Assembly: GCF_009870125.1 (NCBI RefSeq) | Contig: NC_046680.1 | Span: 4,340,001-4,404,000, forward strand | Source: Drosophila pseudoobscura | Lineage: Eukaryota; Arthropoda; Insecta; Diptera; Drosophilidae | Reading direction: 5' to 3' | Length of the DNA stretch: 64,000 bases | Shown here: in pieces, positions 47,808 through 58,824 of the stretch | How the letters are laid out: each line of letters starts with the position of its first letter | Numbering within the stretch: the stretch's first letter is position 1 | Notes under the pieces: model-generated | Told to the model about the DNA's origin: nothing | The model's input: only the letters and a program-made list of their open reading frames with translations | Database searches by the model: none | Position numbers and translations under genes: made by a program

Positions 47808-50800
47808 CTACTGCTTCTTCGCCTTGAGGAGCAGTTGCATTCGCTGTCCGACCAGTCCCAGCGGCTTGCGAGGGACCAAATGGCATGTGGATTGCCTGTA
47901 AAGACATACAAAGTACATAGTAGACGAGGTATATGTACATGTGGGTTAGGGGTGAAGAAGTCAACTCACTTGTAAATGATTCTCTCACGGTCTGCCCAGG
48001 GCCAAGAGCGCTCCATCTTGTCCAGTTTAAACAGCAACTGTGTGAAAGGAATCAGTCATTAAGCTGTTGGCGTTGGCACTGATGATTGCCATTACCTTTT
48101 GTGTCTGCCCCTCGGCCGACTCCTGTGGCGGTGCCTGAGGTGTGGGTGTGGCAGGACGCACGTTTGAAGTGTCTGCCATAGATTTCTGCTCTTCCTTCTG
48201 CAGCGGCTGCTGCTGCGGGCTCAGCGTCAGTTCGGCATCGGTTTCAGCCTCATCATCATTGATACGCAGCGTGGGTATGTTGCGGAGATTCCATGTGTAA
48301 GTGGTGCTCAAAAAGTCGCCGCCGTCGTCGGTTTCGGAACTGCTGGAGGGATAGGAGGTGGCATCTTCGACTAATGCTGCAGGCAGCTTCATAAAGAACA
48401 CCGCATTCCCAGTCGCGCCCCCATCATCCGACTCCGATTCCGCCTCTGAGTCATCGCTGGCATCGCTTCCCTCATTTGCCGGGTAATTGGCTTCCGATGC
48501 ATAATCCGATTCCGGGGTGACATCCTTCAGCAGCTTTGATTGCTTCAAACCGTCCTGTACCTGTACCAAATCATCCTCATCACTGTCAACACTGTGAGTG
48601 TCAGTGTCAATGTCAGTGTCACCCAGCACGTCCTCGTCTCCGCCATCCCTCAGCTCGTAGTCAAGAGCATCCTCATCGTAGGAGCACTTTCGTTGTATAT
48701 AGGCCGCGGCCTGTGCCTTTGCCTCCTCCTCGCTCATTCTGCCAAAGCTCTGAGATACCGTGGCCAGGGTGGAGGACAGAATTTTGGGTATTTCGGCAAT
48801 CGCCGAGAGCTTCCGCTGCATCTCCAGCAGGCGCATCTCAATGGAACTGGCCAGAAGGCGTCCTGCGCGGAATCCATCAGAAAGGGCAGGATCTTTACTC
48901 GATTAACTCTGGGCTTTCTTGGGGTTGGGGGTTTTATTCAATCGACAAGCACAGAGGCACATACAAAAAATATATTCCGAATTATGTACATGATAGATAG
49001 GATACAGGATAAGGGGTCTAGGGGGACTGTAGCCGGAGCTTCTTCACTTGGCCCTGGATGCAGTGGGCAGGGCCAGCAGCATATTTTCGATGGTGCTGCT
49101 GCGTAACTCCCGATTGTCGCCGACCTCCGAAAAGAAGCGCCGAATGTTCCGCATGATGCGGTGATGGGGCAACTCCTGCCAGAACAAACGGTGGTTCGAT
49201 TGGGAATTGCGGGGGAGTGCAAACAGGGGACAGGAGAGAAAACAGATAGAATGGGTTAGTTTCGCTTTGCAAATGTTGTTGGCATGCAATTATGTGGGCG
49301 TTGATTCACCTGCTCCTCCTCGTCCGAGGACTCGTCCTCGCTGAGTTCAATCACCACCTCATTGCCCTCGTCATCAAGCTCCGTTTTGGTTTTCTTTTTC
49401 TTGGGCTTTGGCGGCTCGGGTGGGTCTTGCCACATGATCGGATGCCAACAACGTGAGCCAAGCAGGGGGGTTGGGTGGAAGTCTACAAAAATATAGATAC
49501 AAATCCAAGTGAGTACCGAGAAGTGTAATGGGACTGGTGCTGGAACTGGACCTGGATGTGGGTACTCGTTAGGTGGGAGGTCATGCGATGGAGACAGACC
49601 AGAGAAAACACTCACCACTGGGCGGCGGCATCGGCTTTGGCACTCGCATCACAATCGACTTCTCTTCGCCGGCCTCAAACTGCCCCATTTGATCGTCCTC
49701 CTCCATGCTGTGAGGAAACATACATACATATGTATTTTTTTCATTACATAACGTTAAAGAGCCCAAAAGTGTCTCAGACACAGGCACAACACACACAGAT
49801 AGATGGGCATCTGGGGCAACCTACTTGCGCAGCAGGAAATGTATCTTCTTGGGCGAGGCGTTGATTTTCTCGTGTGCCTGGGTCAGAGTCAGCTGCGTGA
49901 CGTCCTCTTCGTTTATCTCGAGTATAATATCGCCCAGACGTATGCCCGCCTTGTCAGCCAGACCATCTGGTGTAACCTGCGAAATCGGGTTAAGGATTGA
50001 TAATTAAACTGTCCAAAAGTCCCATCACATTCCGCTGATCACATAAAACACACACTTAAACCGTGCGATACGACTGTCGGGGCGCAATTGACCAGAATAC
50101 TGCGTATCTCTGGTTTAGGTTGGGCAGATATACACGATATTAGAACGACAGATGCAAATGACATGTATGTACATAGTACTATACACACTCGTATGTTTAT
50201 GAAATGTCTGCTCTCAAAAAGCAACACCCAGACAACCAAAGGAAATCGAAAGCAAAGCAAAAACGATGCGCCTCTTGAGGATATAACTTATTCGACTTGG
50301 GGAGTACCATGGGCAAATTTCGGCATGAGATTACCCACTCTAGAAAATACATGTTGCATGTTTTGGGAATATCTTACGAATTTGAATAGGTGCAAACTAT
50401 AGATATTGCAAACTTTGAGACCATAAAACTAAATGGAAGATTCGTTTATTTTGATATTAAAATATTTTTTTCCATCAAATCTGCTATGGTAATGTGTTTG
50501 TTTTACTCCTTCCTAGAACAAATATAATATACATTACTAACTCCAATCTTAATGTTTATGTTCTATGTATTATGTATTTTTAGGTACAATATGCATTAAT
50601 ATACATGTTATACGATTTACTTACTTTTTTATTAATTAATTAAAAATGTTGACTTTTTCATTCATATGAAACGGTTTTTTTTAATCATCCTAACTACATT
50701 TTCCTTTGACTTTTCTATAAGTTGCTCAAACAGTAACAGCAAACAACACAATTGTATTTTTTTTTTTTCTATCTCTGATAATATATTATATTCCCACACA

Positions 50801-52159
50801 AAACTACACAAAAAAAAGAAGAGTCTAGCTTTTTATTTTTTAATTAAATTTCTTTTATGTTATTATATTAATGTTTGTTCTATATTTTTTCATTATATTT
50901 TTTCTTTTAGTTTTCCTATGAGGAAATCCTTAGTGTGGGACTATGAAACAAGTAACACACCTCCAAAATGGTTCAGCATACCCTCCCACTTGCTGGCCCA
51001 TTTTTAAAATGTTTTTCAAACAAAACAAAAAAATTATATTTGTTCTTTTAAGCCAAACGCGAAACGTCAAAAGTAAAATGTGGCATTACAAATAGTTTTG
51101 TTGGGCTATCTACAGTACAGTGCGTTTCATAGCTGTAGGATGAACAATGCAATATTCGAAATCATAAGAGAAGTCAGCAGTCGGTGAATATATTAGTATA
51201 TATCTCAGATACAAAACTTTTTTAATTTATTTATTGGACTGAAACGCAATGCACATATTTATGTTCATGAGTGCAATATGTGGAATAATAGGCGCCTTTT
51301 GTTAACCCAAATATTGTACATTCACTTGACTCAAGTGAGCCAAAAAGAGGCGGCGTGGCGGCCCCAAACGTCATGGCACGGCATCCGCTGCAGATGCCCC
51401 CAAAACACAGATCGAACGTGGATCGCGGGGAGAAACAATAAAATGTGCCTTTCTTTTAGGCGGCAGCCATCCAATTTACGTTGGAAGTGACTTCGTCATG
51501 GCTTAATTTGAATCAAATTTCGACTTCGAGTTTCGCTTCTTGGCACTCGACCAAAAAATATCGACAACAACAATGAACGAATGAACGAGGTCATTGATAC
51601 CCTTGCCAATCGCTCGTTCCTACTGAATCCACATGTTATCTGAGCTATAAAGAAATAATATATGAAACTAAAGCGTTCTGAATTTTGGTTAGAGCAAAAT
51701 AACTGTGCCTGCAAGGACTGACTGATTGCTGCGATTTTGAAGGTTCCAAATGAAATGTATTCAAAACTGCCGGACTAGTTTTCATGTCGACTCCGCTCTC
51801 TTCTCTGTTTTGTGAGCATTTGGCGAAAATCATAATACCCTCTGCAAAGGGTACTCATGTAATAACAGACCCGCAATTGCAGCTGTTGCAGAACTATCAA
51901 GAGGCAGATGGTAGGGCTCCCAGACTGTGCCCATCCACTGTGACCCACTCACCTGGAAGACTGTTAGCGGCATGTGAAACTCGGCGCCGCCGGTTACCAG
52001 GAAACCCCATTTGGTGTCGTCCTTGGAGGCATACGCATCCGAATCGACATCGAAGGCGGGAAAGGCATCTGTGTCGCCGATGCCGCAGGACATCTTGATA
52101 ATGGGCGCATTCTTCTTTGTCTCCGGCGTCGACCACTGGAGACCCAGTTGCTCTGGCAT
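47808..52159 (-). CDS. PDZ-domain protein, long isoform
   Basis: Six minus-strand exons: 52159-51953, 49976-49825, 49707-49616, 48862-48096, 48037-47970 and 47895-47808. Phases match at each join (0, 2, 1, 0, 2), giving about 457 residues. The N-terminal PDZ spans about residues 5-120, with the carboxylate-binding loop WGFLVTGG, FHMPLTVFQVTPDG, then IRLGDIILEINEEDV and AHEKI. This is the ALP/Enigma/Zasp style of PDZ, often found at Z-discs or actin-linked sites. A proline-rich KPMPPPSG linker leads to a coiled segment (SSIEMRLLEMQRKLSAI), a long acidic Ser/Asp/Glu region, and a basic, conserved-looking tail (WPWADRERIIYK, then CHLVPRKPLGLVGQRMQ). I do not recognise the exact fly gene; a Zasp-type sarcomere or cytoskeletal adaptor is the best guess. 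Confidence 0.8.
48933..48938 (-). terminator. Proximal poly(A) signal of the PDZ gene (short isoform)
   Basis: TTTATT on the plus strand is AATAAA on the minus strand. It lies about 106 bases after the short-isoform stop and about 70 bases before the long-isoform exon at 48862, so use of this site excludes the long 3' end. Confidence 0.6.
49044..52159 (-). CDS. PDZ-domain protein, short isoform with alternative 3' exons
   Basis: It shares the first three coding exons (52159-51953, 49976-49825, 49707-49616) with the long form, then uses 49482-49310 and 49175-49044. The donor at 49616 leaves phase 1, which fits both the acceptor at 49482 (giving Asp) and that at 48862 (giving Gly), so one donor can feed two 3' ends. 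The alternative tail has a lysine run (PKPKKKKTKTELDDEG), an acidic patch (IELSEDESSDEEEQ) and a basic C-terminus (HRIMRNIRRFFSEV, ending LPTASRAK), giving about 251 residues. It keeps the PDZ but lacks the long acidic region, so it may be a competitor or a differently located form. Isoform use needs transcripts. Confidence 0.7.
49977..51952 (-). other. First coding intron of the PDZ gene
   Basis: About 2 kb, very AT-rich between 50.4 and 51.1 kb, with no exon-like segment. It contains a small inverted-repeat element at 51117-51254. Confidence 0.6.
51117..51254. mobile_element. Short inverted-repeat element related to 31847-32204
   Basis: Left end CAGTGCGTTTCA; right end, reversed, has GCATTGCGTTTCA, sharing TGCGTTTCA. 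The interior is AT-rich and too short to code. It shares its terminal motif with the element at 31847-32204, but the right end is degenerate. Confidence 0.35.
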
Positions 52160-54527
52160 TGCTTCCTTTTGTTCTCTTCCCTCTGTCTCTCTCTCTCTCT
52201 CACACTTTTCGCAGTCGCTGCCACTCTCTTCCTCGTGCTGCTGATTTTATTTATAAATTTTTGTGCTTGCTCTTGCTTGCGGCGCTTCTTCTCTTGTCTA
52301 TTCTCTCGTTTGCTCTTTTGCTTGTGAAAACTTTTAACGTTGTTCTTTTTGCTTGCTTGTTTTCGTTTTCCTGTCAAAATTTCACCCGTGCAAAAATATT
52401 ATTTGTATTTGTGGCTTGCCGGCTTTTCAACGAGCGTCTGGCAGAAGGATTTTTCCACGCTCGCTGGTTGTATGGAAGGTTCGTAGAATCAACTTTCAAT
52501 CTTGGCCAATATTGCGAGTTATATAACCAGCAGAGCAGACTGAACGGATTGTGCAATTTCGGATTTCGATTTGATTGGAAATTGAAATTGCAATGGAAAT
52601 CGCTGCCGGAAGAATGCTTTAGCCCGCCGGATACTACCGGAATGACTGCCCCTTGGCCGATAATTATGAAAAATGTATTCACACTTTCGCCTTCCTCTTC
52701 CCGCTGGGCTCCCCGGTCCTCCGTCTTTCGCTCTGGTTTCTCCGTAACTTCCACACGACTGCACTCGACGACTCGGGCAACTAAAATAATTTTCGAGAAG
52801 TTTTCCTTTGTGCCTGCATTCACGTTTTTTTGTTCTTCATTCTTTATGTCTGCCGCCGCCGCTTGCCAGCCTCTCCCCTCTACTATATTTCACTTAGTTT
52901 TTCCCGCCTCTCTCTCTCTGACTCTGCCCCTACCTCTGCCTTTCTGCTGCGTGGCTGGGATGCCGTTCTTGCCTCCCGATGTGTTGCACTTTTTGCCGAG
53001 CTCTTTGTCTACACTTTTTACCCGCAGATTATATGTACATCTGTTGCAGAACTATGCGAACATCCAATTTTTGTGTAGAATGTGAGGGTAACAGTTATTT
53101 AATTGAATCCCCAACAGACTTGCGGGCCTTGGGCGCTGGCTGATGATAGAAGAAACAGTATAAATCGGTACATGTCGATCGGCAGCTGGGCACCATACCC
53201 TCTTGCTCCCCTCCAGCATACTGAGCGAGTACTGAGTAAACATATTCAAAAGAAAGTGTTTTAGCTTACATTTTGCGCAAGCATAGTAATCAAATAAAAA
53301 GTATCAAATACAAAAGAAAGCTTACAACTGACCTTCATATAGAAGTATTCTAAATTTAAAATATTTCATATTTAAATTAAATATTTTTATATGTAGATTA
53401 AAACTATTACATGCAAATTTTATATACTAATTTATGTTAAATTGTTTTACACTTAGATTCATTTTTGACCGTCTTAAAAAGACTTATTAACACATTTATG
53501 TGTAAATTAAAGATAATTCTATGTATTTCATCTCACTTAATCACCGAATTTAAGCCATATTTAAATATGGCTGTGTCTATTTTTAATATGCAACTTTTCT
53601 CTGAGTGTATGCAAAATAAAAATAAGAACTTATAATTGGAGATAGATAATTAAATTTTTGCATTACAAAAATCAAATTTTAATGATTGCCTGCGACGTGC
53701 CAGAGCTCTACAAAGAAACAGATGGATGTCATTCTGATGGGAAATTTGATTATGAGCAAAATAGTTTCGCCACAAGATTGGCAGAGCGAAAACGGACTGG
53801 AAGCGAGCAGAACAGAACGTGACTTATCAACCGAAACGTGAATACCAAAAGGAACTACAGCAATGGGCACTGAGAAACAGGAGACAGGCAGGCCTGACAA
53901 AAGGATGATGCCAAAAGAAAAATGGCAACAGAAGAGCAACATTTTCAATGAGTCCAAACACCAAGTACACAAGACAAATCTAAATTCATGGAAAGAATAC
54001 TTCCACCATACGCAAACGAGAAAACTTACTTCAGAAAGAAGCGAAGGGAAGCCGAACCGAAGCGTCAGATACCCTCGCAGATCTCTTGTTCCACTAACAA
54101 CTGAACAATAGACGCCTCGGAGATCAGATCTTGACAGCACGCAGGAAGGATGAGCCAACTGGGGAGCAAGTTTTTATATAAATTCTCAGACAGATGAAAA
54201 GAAAAAACTGTCAGAGACATAGCAGCACGACTTTTGCTGGTGATCCAGAATACATAAGTATTGAAAAATGCATGCTTCTTTGCGCTGCAAATATCTGTGC
54301 AAAGAAGTCCCAATACCCTCTTCAAGGGTAGAAACACCGACACAAATACAAGGCCCTTATCAGACTGGCACATCGCATCATCGCCACTGAGCTGCGACGA
54401 CATTGACGGCGTTGTCTTGATAAGAGCGGGAGCAGGCGCTGATAAGGTGCTCCCCACAGCCGAAGAAGGCGAAAGTAGGGTAGGGAAACGTCAAAAGTTG
54501 AGAACGCCTGTTCGGCGCTTTTTCTAG
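52160..54527. other. Upstream region of the PDZ gene and intergenic DNA
   Basis: Contains the 5' UTR and promoter region of the PDZ gene (CT repeat near 52184-52200) and then AT-rich DNA from 53.3 to 53.7 kb, including an inverted fragment of the AT-rich repeat family near 53348-53390. The 322-codon plus-strand open frame at 52117-53085 is low in complexity and antisense to the PDZ 5' exon; I do not regard it as a gene. Confidence 0.5.
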
Positions 54528-54533
54528 TTTATT
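54528..54533 (-). terminator. Poly(A) signal of the acidic secreted protein gene
   Basis: Plus-strand TTTATT, read as AATAAA on the minus strand, lies 30 bases beyond the stop codon at 54563. Confidence 0.65.
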
Positions 54534-54562
54534 TAAATCTACTTTATGTTTAATGTGAGGGC

Positions 54563-55324
54563 TCATTCGATGTAGGTTGTCTCGTTGGCCTCCTTGGAGC
54601 TCACCTCCATCACCTCGCATCCTTGGGCGTAGTCCTCAATGCTGGTGTTGTCCGGTGGAGTGATGGCAGGCACAGGTCCATCCTCTTTCTCAGCCTGACT
54701 GTCTTGATGAAGAGGATCCTCATCATCATCCACAATCTCAGCGCTGTGCGAGTCCTTGATGGCCTGACGTCTTCTCCTGTTGGCTTTCTCCGGCTCAGGC
54801 TGCTCCTTCTTCTTCAACTCCTCGGAGGATTCCCCCGAGCTATCCGTCTTGGCTTTGGCTTTTTCCTTGTCATTTCCATGTTCCTCCGAGGAGCTGCTGG
54901 CGTCCTTGCCAGCCGCCTCTGTGGATCTTCTTTTCCTCTGTTCTGCTTGTTCCGGTTCAGCCTGTGCCGGCTGCTGCTCCTTCTTTTTTAACTCCTCGGA
55001 AGATTCGCCGGAGCTGTCCGCCTTGGCTTTGGCCTTGTCCTTGTCCTTTCCATGCTCCTCCGAGGAGCTGCTGGCGTCCTTGGCAGCCGCTTCAGGCGAT
55101 CGCTTAACGACAGTCTTCGGACCACTGCTCTCGTTGCTGTCCCAACCCGTACTCAATATCTCATCGCCCTCCACACTCTCTGCCAGCTCCTTCTCCAACT
55201 CCATCTCCATCTCACTCTGCAGGCTGGATCCCCTCTCGGCGGACTCCTCTACACTCAGGGGCAGGGCAACTGCCGCACTAAGGACGAGGGCCGCCAGCGA
55301 CAGGAGCAGCAAGGATTGCTGCAT
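54563..55324 (-). CDS. Acidic secreted protein with two tandem repeats and multibasic sites
   Basis: Single-exon frame of 253 residues. Residues 1-21 are a signal peptide (MQQSLLLLSLAALVLSAAVAL). The mature part is mostly hydrophilic and dominated by Ser, Glu, Lys and Asp. Two near-identical blocks of about 50 residues, at about 75-125 and 134-183, share KDASSSSEEHG, DSSGESSEELKKKEQ and AKAK segments. They are preceded or separated by basic clusters: VVKR at about 72, RKRR at about 131 and RRRR at about 187. These look like proprotein convertase sites that would release two related peptides. S-x-E motifs in the serine runs are potential secretory-pathway phosphorylation sites. The C-terminal part has one cysteine and a DNTS glycosylation site. 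I do not recognise a named family; candidates are a seminal-fluid, salivary or prohormone-like protein. Its own promoter and poly(A) signal indicate an independent gene. Confidence 0.7.
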   Translation of the reverse strand: MQQSLLLLSLAALVLSAAVALPLSVEESAERGSSLQSEMEMELEKELAESVEGDEILSTGWDSNESSGPKTVVKRSPEAAAKDASSSSEEHGKDKDKAKAKADSSGESSEELKKKEQQPAQAEPEQAEQRKRRSTEAAGKDASSSSEEHGNDKEKAKAKTDSSGESSEELKKKEQPEPEKANRRRRQAIKDSHSAEIVDDDEDPLHQDSQAEKEDGPVPAITPPDNTSIEDYAQGCEVMEVSSKEANETTYIE

Positions 55325-56988
55325 TGTGAATTACCTTATAATCCGCTATCGATATTCAGAAACAAATTTTGCCTCTTTGCCTCCAGATCTCTGTATTTGA
55401 ACCTCGCGCTGCCAGTTGTGTTTTCCCACTAACTGTGGGTGCCCTGTAAGGTTTCCCACGAAACCTCAACAAATTTATTATCGCCTCGAATCCGATTGTC
55501 CGTCTTAAATGTAATTAAAGCATCCATCAAGCAAGTCGTGCCTGATAACGGCCCCAGCCATTGGCACAGTCATCCCCGTCTATAAGTAGAGCTGCTGCAA
55601 TGTGCCAATAGATTGCCTTCCCGTCGAACATTCACTCTTCCCTTTGCAGACTGCGCAATTGCCGGATTGTGCCAATTGCGATTTCAGACCGGGTCTGGAC
55701 TGGCTTGCATAATTCATAAAAACAAATTGAGGGGATGGGGACCCGTAAACAGAATCTAACTGATAAGCCCGCACTCTGAGAACGAGAGCCGAGACCAGCT
55801 CAGATGCGGATCATCAGAAGATCAGGCCGAGGCGTAATTTGTAATTATCGACGCGTTCCCAGAAATAAAAGCAAAACACTGCACAAATACTCGTATATGT
55901 ACGTACATATGTATATGGAAATCGCTGTACACGCAACCCGTAACTGGTCACAATTGGCGGTGGCCTGCTGACGAAATAAATTATACTTTCGGAAAGCGGA
56001 ACGTGACAACGCGCCTTGAGAGACCTCTCAAGTTCAAGTATACACAAGACGCCGAATCTTTTCTGGGCTGAGTTGAGACGAAAATATCTTTTAAGGCGTA
56101 CAAACAACAGAGCCAAAGGACTTTTCACAAGTCCTGAATCGCATTTTAAGACAGGACGTGAGCGGCCTATCGAATCCATATGGGAGGCCTGACGAATGTC
56201 CACCGCAATTATTTCGTGCCTACTGTTTACTCGACTATTAAAGGACGATAAACCATTTTATTCCCGTTCACGTTTACCTGAAGCCGTCATTAAAGTAGGC
56301 GCGGCCAAATAAGCGCCTTGAATGAAATGGAAGACAAATTTATTGAGCACCATCAAAGGGGACTCGATTGGCCCTGACGGAGAGGAGTCCTCCACCCCGC
56401 AAAGTTCTTTAACGACCCCGCCAGAACAGGCTTATTGAATATGATTCCCAGATGGCCTCGGCACATCAAAGGCAGCGCGAGGCAAGCAAGAAAAAAGCCT
56501 CTCCTGTCGTCTCTTATGCTTAATTTAAGTGAATTTTGGATTCGCTGAATCAGTCTGCTACCCGCACCACCTCCTACAATACTCATAAAATAATAAAAAG
56601 AAAAGTATTAAGAGCTGAAATCCACTCCAAGTGCGGCAGTATTTTCTATGCAAATTACTCTTTTCAACACTGCAGAACTTTATGCAAATCCAAGGCAGGC
56701 ACCTGATGCCGCAACAAAAAAAATAAAACACAAAAAGAAAAAAAACAAAAAACAAACAACATAGATGTGCCACTCGCCTCGTAACATTTTGTCATATATA
56801 TTAAAAATTTATCAATGTCATAAAGTTTGCCCCACAATCACACGGGCGCGAGCAAAAGCAACGATCAATCAAATTTAAAGCAGCCCCAAAAGGATACCAC
56901 AAATGGGACACCAAAATATGAAGGGGGAGTGATAAAAAAAGGCTTTAAATTAAAGATATGTGGAGAGGCGGCAGAGAAATTAAAATTA
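55325..56988. other. Intergenic stretch upstream of the Tc1-like element
   Basis: About 1.6 kb without a supportable gene. Minus-strand open frames here are short and lack domain features. Confidence 0.55.
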
Positions 56989-58624
56989 CACACATCGGCA
57001 TAAGTATTTTGACAAAAATTATGCACAACATATTCGGTTGTAACTTCTTATTTTTTCAAAGTAGAAACTATATTTATTTATCGTAGATAGGTATTATATT
57101 AAGCTATTAACAATATGTAAAAAAAGTATGATAAGTGGGTTTATTGTGAAATTAAAATTAATTATTCCCAAACAGACGGTGGCATAAGTATTTTGACATT
57201 TTATAAAATGTAAAAAAAAAAAAAAACTAATGGAACGAACTAACTTTATATGATGAATCAGTAAAATATATATCCTCCCTTTGCCTCTATCACCTTTTGC
57301 AGACGTCTCGGAACTGACTCTACTAAGCTAAGGATATAAGCCAGCAGAATTTCTCTCCAGAGTGATTTCACCTCTCAGATTATATTCTTACGGCTCCTTG
57401 TCAAATTTGGAGTCCGGTTTCTTTTTATATAAGACCAGAGATTCTCGATAATGTTTAAGTCTTTGCTCTGGGGCGGCTAGTCCAAAGTATTAACCCCAAT
57501 GTCCTTCAAGAATTGGGTAACGACTTTAGCTTTATGACACGGGGCATTGTCCTGTTTAAAGGTAAAGGACTCCCCAATAAAGTTATCTCCAGAGGAGAAA
57601 GCGTGAATGTTTAGCACTTCCAAATATTTGTCTTTATTCATGCTACCATCAACAGGAACTAAATTTCGCGAGCCGTTGTAGGCGACGTATCCATACAACA
57701 TTATGGTCCCACCTCCATGGATCGATCTTACACATATAGGTGCCACTTTTTTGCGACGTTCTTTTAGGTTTCTTACGAAAACAATTTTTTTTTGAGCCGT
57801 GAAACTGAAAAGCACTGGCATCGCTCCATAAAAAATTTTTCCAAAATTAAAATTATTTGCCGATTAATTTTTTGGCAAACTCAAGGCGCTTTAAATTATT
57901 GCTCTGTGTTATTTGCACTAAAGCTCTGATAATATATGTTCAAAAATCAGTTTCCTTAAGACCTCTACGTATTGTCCGTTCGCTGACATCAAAATTTCCT
58001 GTTTCCTTCAAGTCATTGGCAACCGATCGAGGAGTTTTCAAGACATCCTGCTTAAATTGCCGCAAACTAAAAGTGTCTACCTTGGCAGATTTCTTTCGTG
58101 GTCTGCCACAACGTGTAGCGTTTTTAGCAGTGTTGGTTTTTTTTATATTTGTTTTTTTATAGCAGTTTGTCTGACGTGAAATATACTATAATCTACTGAT
58201 ATTTTGCACTGAAATACCAGAGTTGAACTTCACTATTATTTCATTTTTAAGAGATTCACTGAATTCCTTTCGGTTACTCATATTTCACAAATTATTGAAC
58301 GAAAACAATTTTTATCAGCATTTACAATCTCTAAACTGAGATAATCCGTAATAATGGTTTCGCTTTCTATCAACAGCAGATCAATGCAAATTAATTGAAG
58401 TTCTGACAAAATACTTTTGTCCAGCCAAGATCAGATTACGAATGAGAATAAGAAGCATATTAACAAAACGCAAAATGCAACTACGAAGATAATTTGCAAT
58501 ATACTTTATGCATTCATGTAGTTAGCGGTAAATCAGATAAGAGAGCTGTAACACGTAGCAATTCGTCAAAATTCAACGCTAAACGTTGCGTAGAGCTTTG
58601 TCAAAATACTTATGCCGACGTGTG
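56989..58624 (-). mobile_element. Tc1-like DNA transposon with complete terminal inverted repeats
   Basis: Ends are about 28-base inverted repeats with the core GGCATAAGTATTTTGACAAA: outer left 56989-57016, outer right 58597-58624. Each is flanked by TA, the expected target duplication (56987-56988 and 58625-58626). A second copy of the repeat core lies inside each end, at about 57181-57198 on the left and about 58404-58420 on the right. This gives the IR/DR arrangement of some Tc1 elements. The interior encodes a broken transposase on the minus strand (57258-58281). Confidence 0.88.
57258..58281 (-). pseudogene. Degenerate Tc1-family transposase
   Basis: Reads on the minus strand from an ATG at 58281 (MSNRKEFSESLKNEI) to a TGA at 57258. 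Recognisable Tc1 parts are the N-terminal helix-turn-helix start, the WSDASAF region with the first catalytic aspartate, GGGTIMLYGY, the second aspartate in FKQDNAPCH, and NIIENLWSYIKR with the final acidic residue. Several frame breaks and stops interrupt the N-terminal half, and a TAG lies where the conserved Trp precedes PPQSKDLN (near 57478). The copy cannot make a functional enzyme. Confidence 0.85.
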
Positions 58625-58824
58625 TATATGCCATGCTCTGAATTTTGAACTTAAATGTAAAATGTAACTAATCGGCGAAATCGAAGTAGCGCCACTATAT
58701 TTAGCAGCGGACGTTTCATGAACTAAAAACGATCGATTGCATTCACTAAGAGTCTCGCTGCTGGGGAATTCGTGTAGAATGTATGTAGAATTATGTAGAT
58801 ATGTATTCCTGATCTTCATCAATA

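Noticed and set aside
52117..53085. 322-codon plus-strand open frame
   Set aside because: It is antisense to the PDZ 5' exon and UTR, built of Ser/Leu/Phe-rich low-complexity sequence from CT and TTC tracts, with no domain, promoter or splice support.
54780..55400. Long plus-strand frames rich in Ser, Leu and Phe
   Set aside because: Mirror image of the acidic secreted protein gene on the minus strand; the repeated blocks are just its complement.
57857..58162. 101-codon plus-strand open frame
   Set aside because: Antisense to the decayed Tc1 transposase N-terminal region.
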